Assembly: GCF_913062585.1 (NCBI RefSeq)
Contig: NZ_CAJXWX010000003.1
Location: 1 to 64,000, forward strand
Reading direction: 5' to 3'
Origin: an uncultured Sphingomonas sp.
GTDB lineage: Bacteria > Pseudomonadota > Alphaproteobacteria > Sphingomonadales > Sphingomonadaceae
DNA: 64,000 nucleotides
Every line of letters begins with the position of its first letter. Within the stretch, counting starts at the first letter, position 1. Below the pieces are notes generated by a model that saw only the letters and a list, made by a program, of their open reading frames with translations, made no database searches and was not told the DNA's origin. A program made the translations under genes and the position numbers. This document shows, one piece after another, positions 9,447 to 17,552 of the stretch.

Positions 9447-10405
9447 GCCGCCTTCACCCTATTCGTCTCGACGGGCCGAAGCCCCTTCTTCACACCCAGC
9501 CAGAGCTTGACGGTCAACTCGCCGCCCTCCAGCGTCTTCGTCTCCGCCAGCGTCAGCCCGGCGGGGCCGAACCAACCGGCCATCTGTTCGTCGGCAAAGC
9601 CCAGGCGACTATGCGCCGCCTTTTGCCGCAATTCCTCGCGGTCGTGCGGCGCGAAGTCCGCGATCAGCAACCGTCCGCCCGGCCCCAGCACCCGCGCCGC
9701 CTCGGCGATCGCCGCCCCCGGCTGCTGCGCGAAATGCAGGACATGGTGCAGGATCGCGATATCGGCCGCACCGTCGCCCATGGGCAGCGCATAAAGATCC
9801 GCCTGCCGCAGTTCGGTATTGGCGCGACCATGCAGCTTGGCGCGGGCCAACCGCAGCATTTCCGACGAGCGGTCGATGCCCAGCGCGCTGTCCGCCCGGT
9901 CGCCGAACAGCTCGAGCATCCGCCCGGTGCCCGTGCCGATGTCGATCAGCGCGCCCAGATCGCCCTCGCCGATCAGGCCCGCCATCGCCTCCTCGATCTC
10001 GCTGTCCGCGACATGGAGCGACCGGATCGCATCCCACTCGCCCGCATGATCCTCGAACCAGGCCGCCGCACTGGCCGCCCGGTCCGCGCGTACCGCCGCC
10101 AGCCGCGCGACATCGGCCAGCACCCACGGGTCGGGCGCCTCCACCGTCCAGCGGTCCAGCGCCGCCGTCATCGGCTCCACCGCCTCGCGATCGCCCAGCG
10201 CCACGAAGACCCAGCTGCCTTCCTTGCGCCGCTCGGCCAGTTCGGCATCGACGAGGATCTTCACATGGCGGCTGACGCGCGGCTGGCTCTGACCCAGGAC
10301 CTGCGCCAGCTCGCCGACCGACAGCTCCATCGACCGCAGCAGCGCCAGGATGCGCAGCCGCGTCGGATCGCTGAGGGCGCGAAAGATTTCGAGCGCATTG
10401 GCCAT
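9443..10405 (-). CDS. ArsR-family regulator fused to a SAM-dependent methyltransferase
   Basis: A 320-residue fusion: an ArsR winged helix (about 1-95, FRALSDPTRLRILALL and SQPRVSRHVKIL) followed by a class I methyltransferase domain (about 140-250, motif I ALIDIGTGTGRML, then ILHHVLHFAQQP and GGRLLIADFAPHD). No cysteine metal-sensing motif of classical ArsR is visible, so a metabolite ligand such as SAM or SAH is more plausible. It is the first gene of the metF/metH operon and a perfect palindrome lies 9-28 bases upstream of its ATG. This fits autoregulation and control of the methyl cycle, as known for SahR-type ArsR proteins; the ligand here is inference. Confidence 0.9.
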   Translation of the reverse strand: MANALEIFRALSDPTRLRILALLRSMELSVGELAQVLGQSQPRVSRHVKILVDAELAERRKEGSWVFVALGDREAVEPMTAALDRWTVEAPDPWVLADVARLAAVRADRAASAAAWFEDHAGEWDAIRSLHVADSEIEEAMAGLIGEGDLGALIDIGTGTGRMLELFGDRADSALGIDRSSEMLRLARAKLHGRANTELRQADLYALPMGDGAADIAILHHVLHFAQQPGAAIAEAARVLGPGGRLLIADFAPHDREELRQKAAHSRLGFADEQMAGWFGPAGLTLAETKTLEGGELTVKLWLGVKKGLRPVETNRVKAA

Positions 10406-10413
10406 GGATCATG

Positions 10414-10433
10414 ATATAAAGATATCTTTATAT
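10414..10433. promoter_or_regulatory. Perfect 20-bp palindromic operator of the methionine-cycle operon
   Basis: ATATAAAGATATCTTTATAT is a perfect palindrome centred about 19 bases upstream of the regulator ATG and is strikingly AT-rich against a roughly 65% GC background. The position, overlapping the expected promoter, and the ArsR-type product downstream make it the likely operator. The space to the ATG (8 bases, no Shine-Dalgarno) suggests a leaderless or very short leader transcript. Confidence 0.75.
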
Positions 10434-10530
10434 GCGGTCAACGGAGCGAACTCATTTCAGCCGACACGGACCCGAAACGGATGATCTGCGTTGGCACGCC
10501 GATCAAATGATGAAAACGGGAGTGACTGTC

Positions 10531-10908
10531 ATGAAGAAGGCCCTGATCCTTGCCCTGACCGGCGCCGCCGCCCTGTCGCTGGGTGCGTGCAGCCAGAACA
10601 GCCGCGAACAAACCCAGCAGGCCGCCGACGCCATCGGCTCCGACGTCAAGGCGACGACCCAGAACGCCTCGGACGATGTCGAAGCCGCGACCGCCAAGGC
10701 GCTGAACTCGGCCGAGAACGCGATGGACAAGGCGGGCGACAAGCTCGACCGCGCCGGTGATAGCGCCGCCGCCCATGCCGATCGCGCGGGCGACAATATC
10801 GACCGCGGCCTGGACCGGGCGGGCGACAAGATCGAGAACGGCGCCGACAAGGCCCGCCAGGCGACCGGCAACGCGCTGGTCCGTGCGGGCGAGGATGTCC
10901 GCCGCTAA
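10531..10908 (+). CDS. Small lipoprotein with charged amphipathic repeats
   Basis: A 125-residue protein starting MKKALILALT with a lipobox LGAC, so the mature protein should be lipid-anchored at Cys20. The rest is rich in Asp, Ala, Lys and Arg with repeating DKAGDKLDRAGD-like segments and no aromatic residues, predicting long amphipathic helix or LEA-like disorder. The ATG at 10531 is chosen over an earlier in-frame ATG because it is preceded by GGGAG and starts a classic signal peptide. It is divergent from the methionine operon and followed by a strong terminator. The function is not known; a stress or envelope role is only a guess. Confidence 0.8.
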   Translation: MKKALILALTGAAALSLGACSQNSREQTQQAADAIGSDVKATTQNASDDVEAATAKALNSAENAMDKAGDKLDRAGDSAAAHADRAGDNIDRGLDRAGDKIENGADKARQATGNALVRAGEDVRR

Positions 10909-10935
10909 GGGTTTCATCCCTTGGGATTGCGGAAG

Positions 10936-10967
10936 CGGGTCGGCGATCATTTCGCCGGCCCGTTTTT
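10936..10967 (+). terminator. Rho-independent terminator after the lipoprotein gene
   Basis: A 10-bp stem CGGGTCGGCG / CGCCGGCCCG with one G-T wobble, a 7-base loop and a following TTTTTCTTT run. Confidence 0.85.
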
Positions 10968-10988
10968 CTTTGGGCGAGTGGATTGCGT

Positions 10989-11075
10989 GGCCTTCGACTG
11001 CGCTCAGGCTGAACGGATGTTGGGATGCGGGGCAAAACCCCCTCGCTCCGTTCAGCCTGAGCGCAGTCGAAGGCC
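10989..11075. repeat. CTTCGAC..GCTCAGGCTGAACGG inverted repeat pair
   Basis: Two 29-nt arms, perfectly complementary, face each other around a 29-base centre: an arm beginning GGCCTTCGACTGCGCTCAGG and its inverse. The same element, usually with CTTCGCTC, recurs near 13779, 18326, 23642, 31371 and 39586. It lies between convergent genes. Confidence 0.9.
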
Positions 11076-11098
11076 ACGCCCCAACGCCCCCAACGGCC

Positions 11099-11524
11099 TC
11101 AGTCGAAACGAACCTTCCCCCGCCCCGCCTTCACCTGCGCACGCCCTTTTTTGGCGTCCACCCGCCGGGTCTGGGATGCGCGTGTCGGTTTTGTCGGCCG
11201 CCGTTTCTTCGGCACGATCGTCGCCTCGCGGATCAGCTCGATCAGCCGCTCGCGCACCTCGCGCCGGTTCATTTCCTGCGATCGGCTGGCATCGGCGCGC
11301 AGGGTCAGCACGCCGTCCTTGCTCAATCGCTGGCCCGCCAGCACCGCCAGGCGCAGCTTCACCGCCTCCGGCAAGCTCGGCGACGCGCCCACGTCGAAGC
11401 GCAACAGCACCGCGCTGTCGGTCGTGTTCACATGCTGCCCGCCCGGCCCGGAGGCACGGGTAAAGCTCTCGGCGATCTCGCGCTCGTCGATCGCGATGGC
11501 GCGGGTGACGGGGATCAGCGCCAT
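11099..11524 (-). CDS. arfB: Alternative ribosome-rescue peptidyl-tRNA hydrolase ArfB
   Basis: A 141-residue class I release-factor-like protein. The catalytic GGQ lies in SGPGGQHVNTT (about residues 25-35), and the C-terminal 35 residues are strongly basic (KKRRPTKPTR...), the tail that enters the empty mRNA channel of stalled ribosomes. No stop-codon recognition domain is present, and the length matches ArfB/YaeJ. It hydrolyses peptidyl-tRNA on non-stop complexes. It lies 11 bases downstream of the pseudouridine synthase gene on the same strand. Confidence 0.93.
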   Translation of the reverse strand: MALIPVTRAIAIDEREIAESFTRASGPGGQHVNTTDSAVLLRFDVGASPSLPEAVKLRLAVLAGQRLSKDGVLTLRADASRSQEMNRREVRERLIELIREATIVPKKRRPTKPTRASQTRRVDAKKGRAQVKAGRGKVRFD

Positions 11525-11535
11525 CGCATGGCCGC

Positions 11536-12177
11536 CTAGTTCTGGAAGACGCCGAAGCGTTCCGGAATCGGAGCCTCGGCGGTGATCGGATCCTTGTCGC
11601 CGCGCGGCACGGTCAGGCTGGCGGCGTGGAGCAGCATCCCGCCCGCCTCGCCCGCGCCATAGACCGGATCGCCGACCACCGGCGCGCCCAGGCCCGTGGC
11701 GGCATGGACGCGGATCTGGTGCGTGCGCCCGGTTTCGGGCCGGAACTCCACCAGCGTGCGCCCGCCCTCATGGCGCAGCGCGCGCCAGCCGGTGCGTGCC
11801 GCCTTGCCCGCCGGATCGGCGACCATTCGCCAGCCATCTTCCCGGGTCGACACCTTGGCCAAGGCCAAGTCGATCAGGCCTTCACCCTCGACCAGGCCGT
11901 TCAGCACCGCAAGATACCGCTTTTCGACCAGGCCCGCCTCGAACGCCTGCTGGAAACGCGCATGCGCCTTGGGATTGCGCGACAGCAACAGGCAACCGCT
12001 GGTGTCGCGGTCCAGCCGGTGGACCGCATGGGGCCAGCGCTTGAAGCCGAACTTCAGCGATTCCAGATGGTTTTCCAGGCTGATCGCCCCGTTGCGGGGC
12101 CGATCGACGGGCAGACCCGCTGGCTTGTCGATAACCAGCGCTTCGCCGTCGATGAAAAGAACGCGATCTCCGTGCAT
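11536..12177 (-). CDS. RluA-family pseudouridine synthase
   Basis: A 213-residue RNA pseudouridine synthase. The catalytic block HRLDRDTSGCLLL, with the active-site Asp, lies near residues 48-60, and GRTHQIRVH is near 150. The start MHGDRVLFIDGEALVIDKPAG is preferred, since the upstream in-frame ATG would add a basic stretch not expected in the family. It lacks an S4 domain, so it belongs to the short RluA/TruC-like group; the exact RNA target (23S rRNA or tRNA) cannot be told. It probably forms a unit with arfB. Confidence 0.88.
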   Translation of the reverse strand: MHGDRVLFIDGEALVIDKPAGLPVDRPRNGAISLENHLESLKFGFKRWPHAVHRLDRDTSGCLLLSRNPKAHARFQQAFEAGLVEKRYLAVLNGLVEGEGLIDLALAKVSTREDGWRMVADPAGKAARTGWRALRHEGGRTLVEFRPETGRTHQIRVHAATGLGAPVVGDPVYGAGEAGGMLLHAASLTVPRGDKDPITAEAPIPERFGVFQN

Positions 12178-12226
12178 CGCGCTCCCTTGCCACCGCCAGC
12201 GCCGACATGCCAGAGGCGCGCGCGTC

Positions 12227-13018
12227 ATGCCGACCGCTCTTACCGCTTTCCTGCGTTTTCTGGCGCTGCCGATGTTCGCGGCCCTGCCGGTCGCGGCGCA
12301 GGCCCAGTCCTGCGACGGCGCGCTGCCGCCGCCCGGGCCCGACGGCCGGCTCGCGGGCCATTTCCCGTACGGCGATGCGCCCCCCGCCGATATCGTGCCG
12401 GCGCCCGCCGGCTTCGGACTGAAGCCCTATTGCCGCCTGCACCGCGCGACGATCGCCGATCTGCAGCGCCTGCTCGAGGCCGCCAGGGCCGATCCGTCGG
12501 TCCGCGGCGAATTGCGCGGCCTGTCCTGCCACCGCGAGGTTGCCCGCCAGCGCAACGTCTTCTGCCGCGACCGCAGCGTCTCGGCGGCCGAGCGCGCCAT
12601 CTCGGTCGCGCCCGCCGGACATAGCGAACATGCGACCGGCTATGCGATCGACTTCGCGGTCCGCCCGGCCAAGGGCTGCCCGGATGCCGAGGCGTGCATG
12701 GCGGCTACCCCGGCGGCACGCTGGCTGATCGCCAACGCGACCCGCTTCGGCTTCGAGATGAGCTTTCCGGCGGGCAATGCGCAGCGGGTGAAGTGGGAAC
12801 CCTGGCATTGGCGCTGGGTCGGCACGAGCCCGACCGAGCCGGGTGCGGCGCAGGCGCGCGCGATCTTCGCCCGGGCGCGCGCGCAGTTTCCGGCCGATCC
12901 GGGGATACGCGATCCCTTGAAGGTCATGGTGACGAGCCAGCCACCGGTGCCGGTGACGCCGCCAGTCGCGCCAAACGCAGCTGCGAGCAAGGCCAAGTCC
13001 CGCCGCCAAAGACCCTGA
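12227..13018 (+). CDS. Secreted M15 D-Ala-D-Ala carboxypeptidase-like protein
   Basis: A 263-residue protein with an N-terminal signal peptide (LTAFLRFLALPMFAALPVAAQAQ). The zinc metallopeptidase motifs of the VanY/M15B family are present: GHSEHATGYAIDFAV (His and Asp ligands) and EPWHWRW (final His ligand). It should trim peptidoglycan stem peptides in the periplasm. A Pro/Ala/Lys-rich tail follows the domain. The start is the ATG immediately before the signal peptide; the frame is open far upstream but reads as antisense of the neighbouring synthase gene. It is divergent from that gene, with about 50 bases between starts. Confidence 0.9.
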   Translation: MPTALTAFLRFLALPMFAALPVAAQAQSCDGALPPPGPDGRLAGHFPYGDAPPADIVPAPAGFGLKPYCRLHRATIADLQRLLEAARADPSVRGELRGLSCHREVARQRNVFCRDRSVSAAERAISVAPAGHSEHATGYAIDFAVRPAKGCPDAEACMAATPAARWLIANATRFGFEMSFPAGNAQRVKWEPWHWRWVGTSPTEPGAAQARAIFARARAQFPADPGIRDPLKVMVTSQPPVPVTPPVAPNAAASKAKSRRQRP

Positions 13019-13085
13019 GCGGTGGCATGACAGAATCGCCGCCCCCGCTTAGGATCGACCTTCCATAGCTAGAGGGGCACATCGC

Positions 13086-13739
13086 ATGACGGAACGCGCG
13101 ACGCATATGTTGGCGGCGGTCGCCGCTCTGACCATGCTTCCCACGCCCGTTCTGGCGCAGCGGTCGGATCAGGCTTCCGACGCGGCCGAATTCAAGGCGC
13201 TCCCCTCCATCTCGATTCTCGAATTCAAGCCTGCTTTCCACTATGCCGACCCGACCCGAGGACCATTTACCGATCGCAATATCTATTTCGCCACCGAACT
13301 GCCCAATATCGAAGGCGCTCGCATCGTCGATGCCTGGTCGCCAGGCAATCTTCCGGTGACGCTCTACCTGAACACCGGCAATTGTCTGCGCTATTCGATT
13401 AACAGAGGAAGCTACGGGCCTGTCAGTGGACGTCTGGAGCCCAGCGCCTGCGTCGAACGCGCCGCTGATAATCGTCAGACGCCGTCCTACCCCGTTCCGG
13501 CCGGGCTACGCTTTGTCGGTTCGTCCTCGAGCATGAGCGCGTGGGTCGATGACAAGGCCGGTACGACCGTCATTACCAAACCCTATGTGAAGACGTTCAC
13601 ACCGCTGTTCACGGCCGATTTCCCGGTGATGGCGATGATCGCCATGATCGATCCACATGGTGTTGGGGCCGACATAACCCTGATCGGTAGACGAAGTGGC
13701 AGGCTTGTCGCGGTGACGGTCACTGTGGGGGTGCGGTAG
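13086..13739 (+). CDS. Secreted protein of unknown function
   Basis: A 217-residue protein with a likely signal peptide (MLAAVAALTMLPTPVLAQ). The mature part is beta-rich in appearance, with two cysteines (LNTGNCLRYSI and LEPSACVERA) that could pair, and no recognised catalytic motif. The third-position GC is lower than in its neighbours, with codons such as ATT, CTA and AGA more frequent, which may indicate transfer or relaxed selection. It starts 67 bases after the peptidase gene and is followed by a repeat pair. No family is recognised. Confidence 0.7.
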   Translation: MTERATHMLAAVAALTMLPTPVLAQRSDQASDAAEFKALPSISILEFKPAFHYADPTRGPFTDRNIYFATELPNIEGARIVDAWSPGNLPVTLYLNTGNCLRYSINRGSYGPVSGRLEPSACVERAADNRQTPSYPVPAGLRFVGSSSSMSAWVDDKAGTTVITKPYVKTFTPLFTADFPVMAMIAMIDPHGVGADITLIGRRSGRLVAVTVTVGVR

Positions 13740-13778
13740 GCGCATCCTAGGCCGGTGGTTTGGGCGAGGCTTTACCTT

Positions 13779-13863
13779 GGCCTTCGACTTCGCTCAGGCT
13801 GAACGGGGTTTAGGGATCGGGATTGCCCCCAACGGCCGTTCAGCCTGAGCGAAGTCGAAGGCC
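13779..13863. repeat. CTTCGAC..GCTCAGGCTGAACGG inverted repeat pair
   Basis: Two nearly perfect 28-nt arms (GGCCTTCGACTTCGCTCAGG onward and its inverse) around a short centre, between convergent genes. Confidence 0.9.
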
Positions 13864-13891
13864 ACGCCCCGACACCCGACACATAAGGAAA

Positions 13892-13917
13892 ACGGGGGCA
13901 CCCACCGGCGCCCCCGT
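13892..13917 (-). terminator. Terminator of wrbA
   Basis: On the minus strand, ACGGGGGC, a 10-base loop and GCCCCCGT are followed by TTTTCCTT, nine bases beyond the wrbA stop codon. Confidence 0.8.
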
Positions 13918-13925
13918 CCTTCCCA

Positions 13926-14528
13926 TCATCCGAACAGCTTGGCGGCCGTCTCGGCGATGCGCTTGCCCTGGTAGCGGGCGCCGTCCAGGTCGACCTGGCT
14001 CGGCTGGCGGCTGCCGTCGCCGTCCGCCAGCGTCGACGCGCCGTACGGCGTGCCGCCATGGACTTCCTTCACGCCCATCTGGCCCTGGAAACCGTAATCC
14101 AGCCCGACGATGGTCATGCCGTGATGGATCAGGTTGGTCAGGACCGAGAACAACGTGGTCTCCTGCCCGCCATGCTGGCTGGCGGTCGAGGTGAAGGCGC
14201 CGCCGACCTTGCCGACCAGGCCGCCCTTCATCCAGACGCCGCCGGTGGTGTCCCAGAAGGCCGCCATCTGGCTCGCCATCCGGCCATAGCGGGTCGGCGT
14301 GCCGACGACGATCGCGTCATAGTTCATCAGCGCGTCGGGGCCTTCGATCTCCGGGTGCGCGGTGTCGGTCTTGAAGTGGGCGGCGGCGACCACCTCGGGC
14401 GGCGCGGTTTCGGCGACGCGGCGGATATCCACCTCGGCGCCCGCCGAACGCGCGCCCTCGGCGATGGCGTCGGCCATCTGCTCGATATGGCCGTAGGACG
14501 AATAATACAGCACCAGAACCTTCGCCAT
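13926..14528 (-). CDS. wrbA: NAD(P)H:quinone oxidoreductase WrbA
   Basis: A 200-residue flavodoxin-like FMN enzyme that reduces quinones by two electrons. The phosphate-binding loop [12 protein letters not shown] is at the N terminus, with [11 protein letters not shown] and [12 protein letters not shown] flavin-contact loops, all typical of type IV WrbA. The length matches the family. It follows the pirin gene in the same direction, with 27 bases between, so the pair is probably one oxidative or electrophile-stress unit controlled by the divergent LysR regulator. Confidence 0.95.
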   Translation of the reverse strand: MAKVLVLYYSSYGHIEQMADAIAEGARSAGAEVDIRRVAETAPPEVVAAAHFKTDTAHPEIEGPDALMNYDAIVVGTPTRYGRMASQMAAFWDTTGGVWMKGGLVGKVGGAFTSTASQHGGQETTLFSVLTNLIHHGMTIVGLDYGFQGQMGVKEVHGGTPYGASTLADGDGSRQPSQVDLDGARYQGKRIAETAAKLFG

Positions 14529-14555
14529 GGGAATTCTCCTTTTCAGAAACGTGAC

Positions 14556-15278
14556 TTATTCGGCATCGACCAGAACGATCTCGGCATCCTCGACGGCGGT
14601 GATCGTCACCGTCCGCCCGCCGCTCAGCGCCGCACCGTCGCGTGCCGCGAACGGTACACCGTCGATTTCGATCCGCCCGGTGGCGGGGACGAGATAGGCG
14701 TGACGCCCCTCGCCCACGCTATGCTCGACCGACTCACCGGCGCGCAGCGTTGCGGCCAGCACCCGGGCCTCGGCCCGGATGCGCAGCGCATCGCCATCCT
14801 CCTCGAACCCGCTGGCCAGCGTCACGAACTTGCCCGACCGTTCGCCCCTGGGGAAGGGCTTGGCGCCCCAGCTCGGCTGGCCGCCCCGGCTGCGCGGCTC
14901 GATCCAGATCTGGAAGAGCGTGGTCGGTTCGGTCTCGAGATTATATTCGGCATGACGCACGCCCGACCCGGCACTCATCACCTGGACGTCGCCCGCCGCG
15001 GTGCGGCCGACATTGCCCATCGAGTCCTGGTGCGTGATCGCACCGGTGCGGACATAGGTGATGATCTCCATGTCGGCATGGGGATGCGGCGGAAAGCCCG
15101 CATTGGGGGCGATGACGTCGTCGTTCCACACCCGGATCGCGCCCCAGCCCATGCGCGCAGGATCGTAATAATTGGCGAACGAGAAATGATGCCGCGCATC
15201 CAGCCAGCCATGGTTCGCATGGCCCAGGCTTTCGAAGCTGCGACGGTCGACGCTCTTTTCGGCAGTGATGGCAGTCAT
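14556..15278 (-). CDS. Pirin-family bicupin protein
   Basis: A 240-residue protein with pirin motifs: ARHHFSFANYYDPARMGWG, the metal-binding PPHPHADMEIITYV, HQDSMGNVG and GSGVRHAEYN. Pirins bind Fe(II) and some (YhhW) act as quercetin dioxygenases. The ATG at 15278 is preceded by AAGGGAGA; a longer reading would run through the regulatory region shared with the LysR gene. It lies upstream of wrbA and divergent from lysR. Confidence 0.93.
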   Translation of the reverse strand: MTAITAEKSVDRRSFESLGHANHGWLDARHHFSFANYYDPARMGWGAIRVWNDDVIAPNAGFPPHPHADMEIITYVRTGAITHQDSMGNVGRTAAGDVQVMSAGSGVRHAEYNLETEPTTLFQIWIEPRSRGGQPSWGAKPFPRGERSGKFVTLASGFEEDGDALRIRAEARVLAATLRAGESVEHSVGEGRHAYLVPATGRIEIDGVPFAARDGAALSGGRTVTITAVEDAEIVLVDAE

Positions 15279-15339
15279 GGAATTTCTCCCTTGGTTGCCC
15301 ACAAGATAGGGCCGATTATGAGCGCGTAAACGGAAACGC

Positions 15340-15358
15340 TGGAAACCGATCGTTTCCA
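15340..15358. promoter_or_regulatory. Candidate LysR-regulator binding site
   Basis: TGGAAAC-CGATC-GTTTCCA, a 7+5+7 inverted repeat, lies in the 141-base region between the divergent pirin and lysR genes. Its dyad symmetry and position fit a LysR-type operator. Confidence 0.55.
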
Positions 15359-15419
15359 CGTTCATTGTAGCGCGAGGCCGCGCCGCCGGTGCCGCATGTG
15401 GGGGATCATAAGGGTGTCG

Positions 15420-16358
15420 ATGCGTCTGCCGGATCTGGAAGCCTGGGCCATCTTCGCCGCGGTGGTCGAGCATCGTTCGTTCAGCGCGGCCGCCGATGCG
15501 ATCGGCCTGTCCAAGGCGACGGTGTCCAAGGCGATCACCCGGCTGGAGGCTCAGCTGAACCAGTCACTGTTCCACCGCACCTCCCGCCGCCTGGCCCTGA
15601 CCGAGGCGGGCAAGCCGCTGGCCGAACATGCCGCGCGCATCCTGGCCGAGGCGCGCGCCGCCGAGGAAGCCGCGCGCGATGCCGCCAGCGCGCCGGCCGG
15701 CCGCATCCGCCTGGCTGCGCCCATGTCGTTCGGCGTGACCAATATCGCGCCCATCATCGCCGACTTCCTTGTCGCGCATCCGGGGATAGAGATCGAGCTC
15801 AACCTGTCCGACGCGCGGGTCGATATCGTCGCGGAAGGCTATGACATCGCGCTGCGCATCGCCGACCTGCCCGACAGTTCGCTGCGCGCGCGGCGGCTGT
15901 GCGGGATTTCGACACATGTCGTCGCCTCGCCGGGCTATCTGGCGAAGCATGGCATGCCGACCCATCCCAACGAACTGGGCGAGCACCGGCTGCTCGGTTA
16001 TGCCAACAGCACCGGTCCGTGGCGCTTTCGCCGGGCGGACGGAGCGGAGGTCTCGGTGCGGGCGCAAGGACCACTGACCGCCAATAGCGGCGATGCGCTG
16101 GTCCCCGCCGTGCTGACGGGGCTAGGGATCGCGCGGCTGCCCGGCTTCATCATCGGGCCCTATCTGTCCTCGGGCAAGGCGGTCGAGATCCTGGAGGCGT
16201 GGACGCCGCCGCCGATCGGCCTGCATCTGCTGACCCCGCCCAGCCCCTTGCGCCCGGCCCGGGTCGAGGCGCTGATCGCCTGGCTCGCCGACCGGGTGCG
16301 CGATCCGTGCGTGACCGCCCACCGCGCGACGGAAAAGGCGACGGAGACCGCCCGATGA
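15420..16358 (+). CDS. LysR-family transcriptional regulator
   Basis: A 312-residue regulator with an N-terminal winged helix (about 1-60: FAAVVEHRSFSAAADAIGLSKATVSKAITRLE) and a periplasmic-binding-like effector domain (about 90-295). The ATG at 15420 is preceded by AAGGG; an upstream in-frame ATG at 15396 is less likely. It is transcribed away from pirin-wrbA and probably controls them in response to quinones or electrophiles, as is common for LysR/pirin pairs; this is inference from position. Its last codons overlap the next gene (ATGA). Confidence 0.92.
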   Translation: MRLPDLEAWAIFAAVVEHRSFSAAADAIGLSKATVSKAITRLEAQLNQSLFHRTSRRLALTEAGKPLAEHAARILAEARAAEEAARDAASAPAGRIRLAAPMSFGVTNIAPIIADFLVAHPGIEIELNLSDARVDIVAEGYDIALRIADLPDSSLRARRLCGISTHVVASPGYLAKHGMPTHPNELGEHRLLGYANSTGPWRFRRADGAEVSVRAQGPLTANSGDALVPAVLTGLGIARLPGFIIGPYLSSGKAVEILEAWTPPPIGLHLLTPPSPLRPARVEALIAWLADRVRDPCVTAHRATEKATETAR

Positions 16359-17449
16359 ACCGCCTGCGTCCCGACGACGGCGATGCGCGCTTCATCCGCC
16401 GCATCGTCCTGACCCTGTTGATCCTGGGCGTCACCGCCGCGCTGTTCCGCGCGGGCGACCTGCTGATCCTGGCCTTCGGGTCGATCCTGGGGGCGATCGT
16501 CATCCATGCGATCGCCGATCTCTATGCCGACCATCTGCCGATCGGGCCGAAGCGTTCGCTGACCCTGTCTATCGCGACCGTGCTGGCGGTGCTGGGATTC
16601 CTCGCCTGGCTGTTCGGCGTCGCCTTTCGCCAGCAGCTCAACACGCTGGTCACGCAACTGCCCATCCTGATCGACCAGCTCGCCGCCTGGGCCTCGCAAT
16701 CGCCCGTCGGGGCCAAGGTGGTCGATGCGGTCCGCGCCGCCTATGCGGGCAGCCGGGTGGCGCAGGACATCGGCGGCATCGTGTCGGGCGCGGGCGAGTT
16801 CATCCTCAATTGCCTGTTGCTGCTGGTCGGCGCGCTGTTCTTCGCCGCCGATCCCAAGGTCTATGAGCGCGGCTTCCTGCTCCTCATTCCCCGGTCGATG
16901 CGGGCGCCCATGGAGGATGCGCTGTTCGACACCGGATCGACATTACGCCTGTGGCTGCGCGCGCAGCTGATCCAGATGACGACGATGGGCGTGCTGGTCG
17001 GCGTGGGCCTGGCGATCGCGGGCGTACCCTCGGCCGCCGCGCTGGGATTGCTGACGGGGCTTAGCGAATTCGTGCCCTATGTCGGCCCGATCGCCGCGAT
17101 GCTGCCCGCGCTGGGGCTGGCGGCGCAGGGCGGCAACGGCGCCATCATCGGCACGCTCATCACCTTCGCGGTCGTCCGCCTGGTCCAGACCAATGCGATC
17201 ACCCCCTTCGTCACGAGCCGGGTCGTCGCCATCCCGCCCGCCGTCACCCTGTTCGCCATCATCGGCATCGGCACGATCTTCGGCCTGTTCGGGCTGTTCT
17301 TCTCGGCCGCGCTGCTGATCGTCGCCTTTACGCTGATCCGCAGCCTGTATCTTCGCGAAGTCCTGGGCGAAGACATTCCGCCCGTGGACCATCAAAGCCT
17401 GCTGGGCCCCGGCGCGCGTGTAAAACAAGACAATAATAATCCGGGTTAG
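16355..17449 (+). CDS. AI-2E family (TqsA/PerM-like) membrane transporter
   Basis: A 364-residue polytopic inner-membrane protein with about seven to eight hydrophobic segments. The arrangement is typical of the AI-2E/PerM family: two N-terminal helices, a soluble stretch near residues 85-150, then a C-terminal bundle containing LSEFVPYVGPIAAMLPAL. Some members export signals or ions, but the substrate here is unknown. The start overlaps the LysR stop by four bases, so the two are coupled. Confidence 0.88.
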   Translation: MNRLRPDDGDARFIRRIVLTLLILGVTAALFRAGDLLILAFGSILGAIVIHAIADLYADHLPIGPKRSLTLSIATVLAVLGFLAWLFGVAFRQQLNTLVTQLPILIDQLAAWASQSPVGAKVVDAVRAAYAGSRVAQDIGGIVSGAGEFILNCLLLLVGALFFAADPKVYERGFLLLIPRSMRAPMEDALFDTGSTLRLWLRAQLIQMTTMGVLVGVGLAIAGVPSAAALGLLTGLSEFVPYVGPIAAMLPALGLAAQGGNGAIIGTLITFAVVRLVQTNAITPFVTSRVVAIPPAVTLFAIIGIGTIFGLFGLFFSAALLIVAFTLIRSLYLREVLGEDIPPVDHQSLLGPGARVKQDNNNPG

Positions 17450-17456
17450 GACCGAA

Positions 17457-17489
17457 TTAACCTTTTGCGTTCACACCCACGTTGGTTAA
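17457..17489 (+). promoter_or_regulatory. Facing TTAACC/GGTTAA half-sites upstream of ctrA
   Basis: TTAACC at 17457-17462 and GGTTAA at 17484-17489 face each other 21 bases apart, about 65-95 bases upstream of ctrA. CtrA recognises TTAA-N7-TTAA with TTAACC-like halves, so autoregulation is conceivable, but the spacing is not canonical. Confidence 0.3.
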
Positions 17490-17552
17490 TGAATAGAGTG
17501 TCAGGTCGCCGGGGGACATCGGAGGGCGATCGCTCGCGAATGGGGACTGTCG

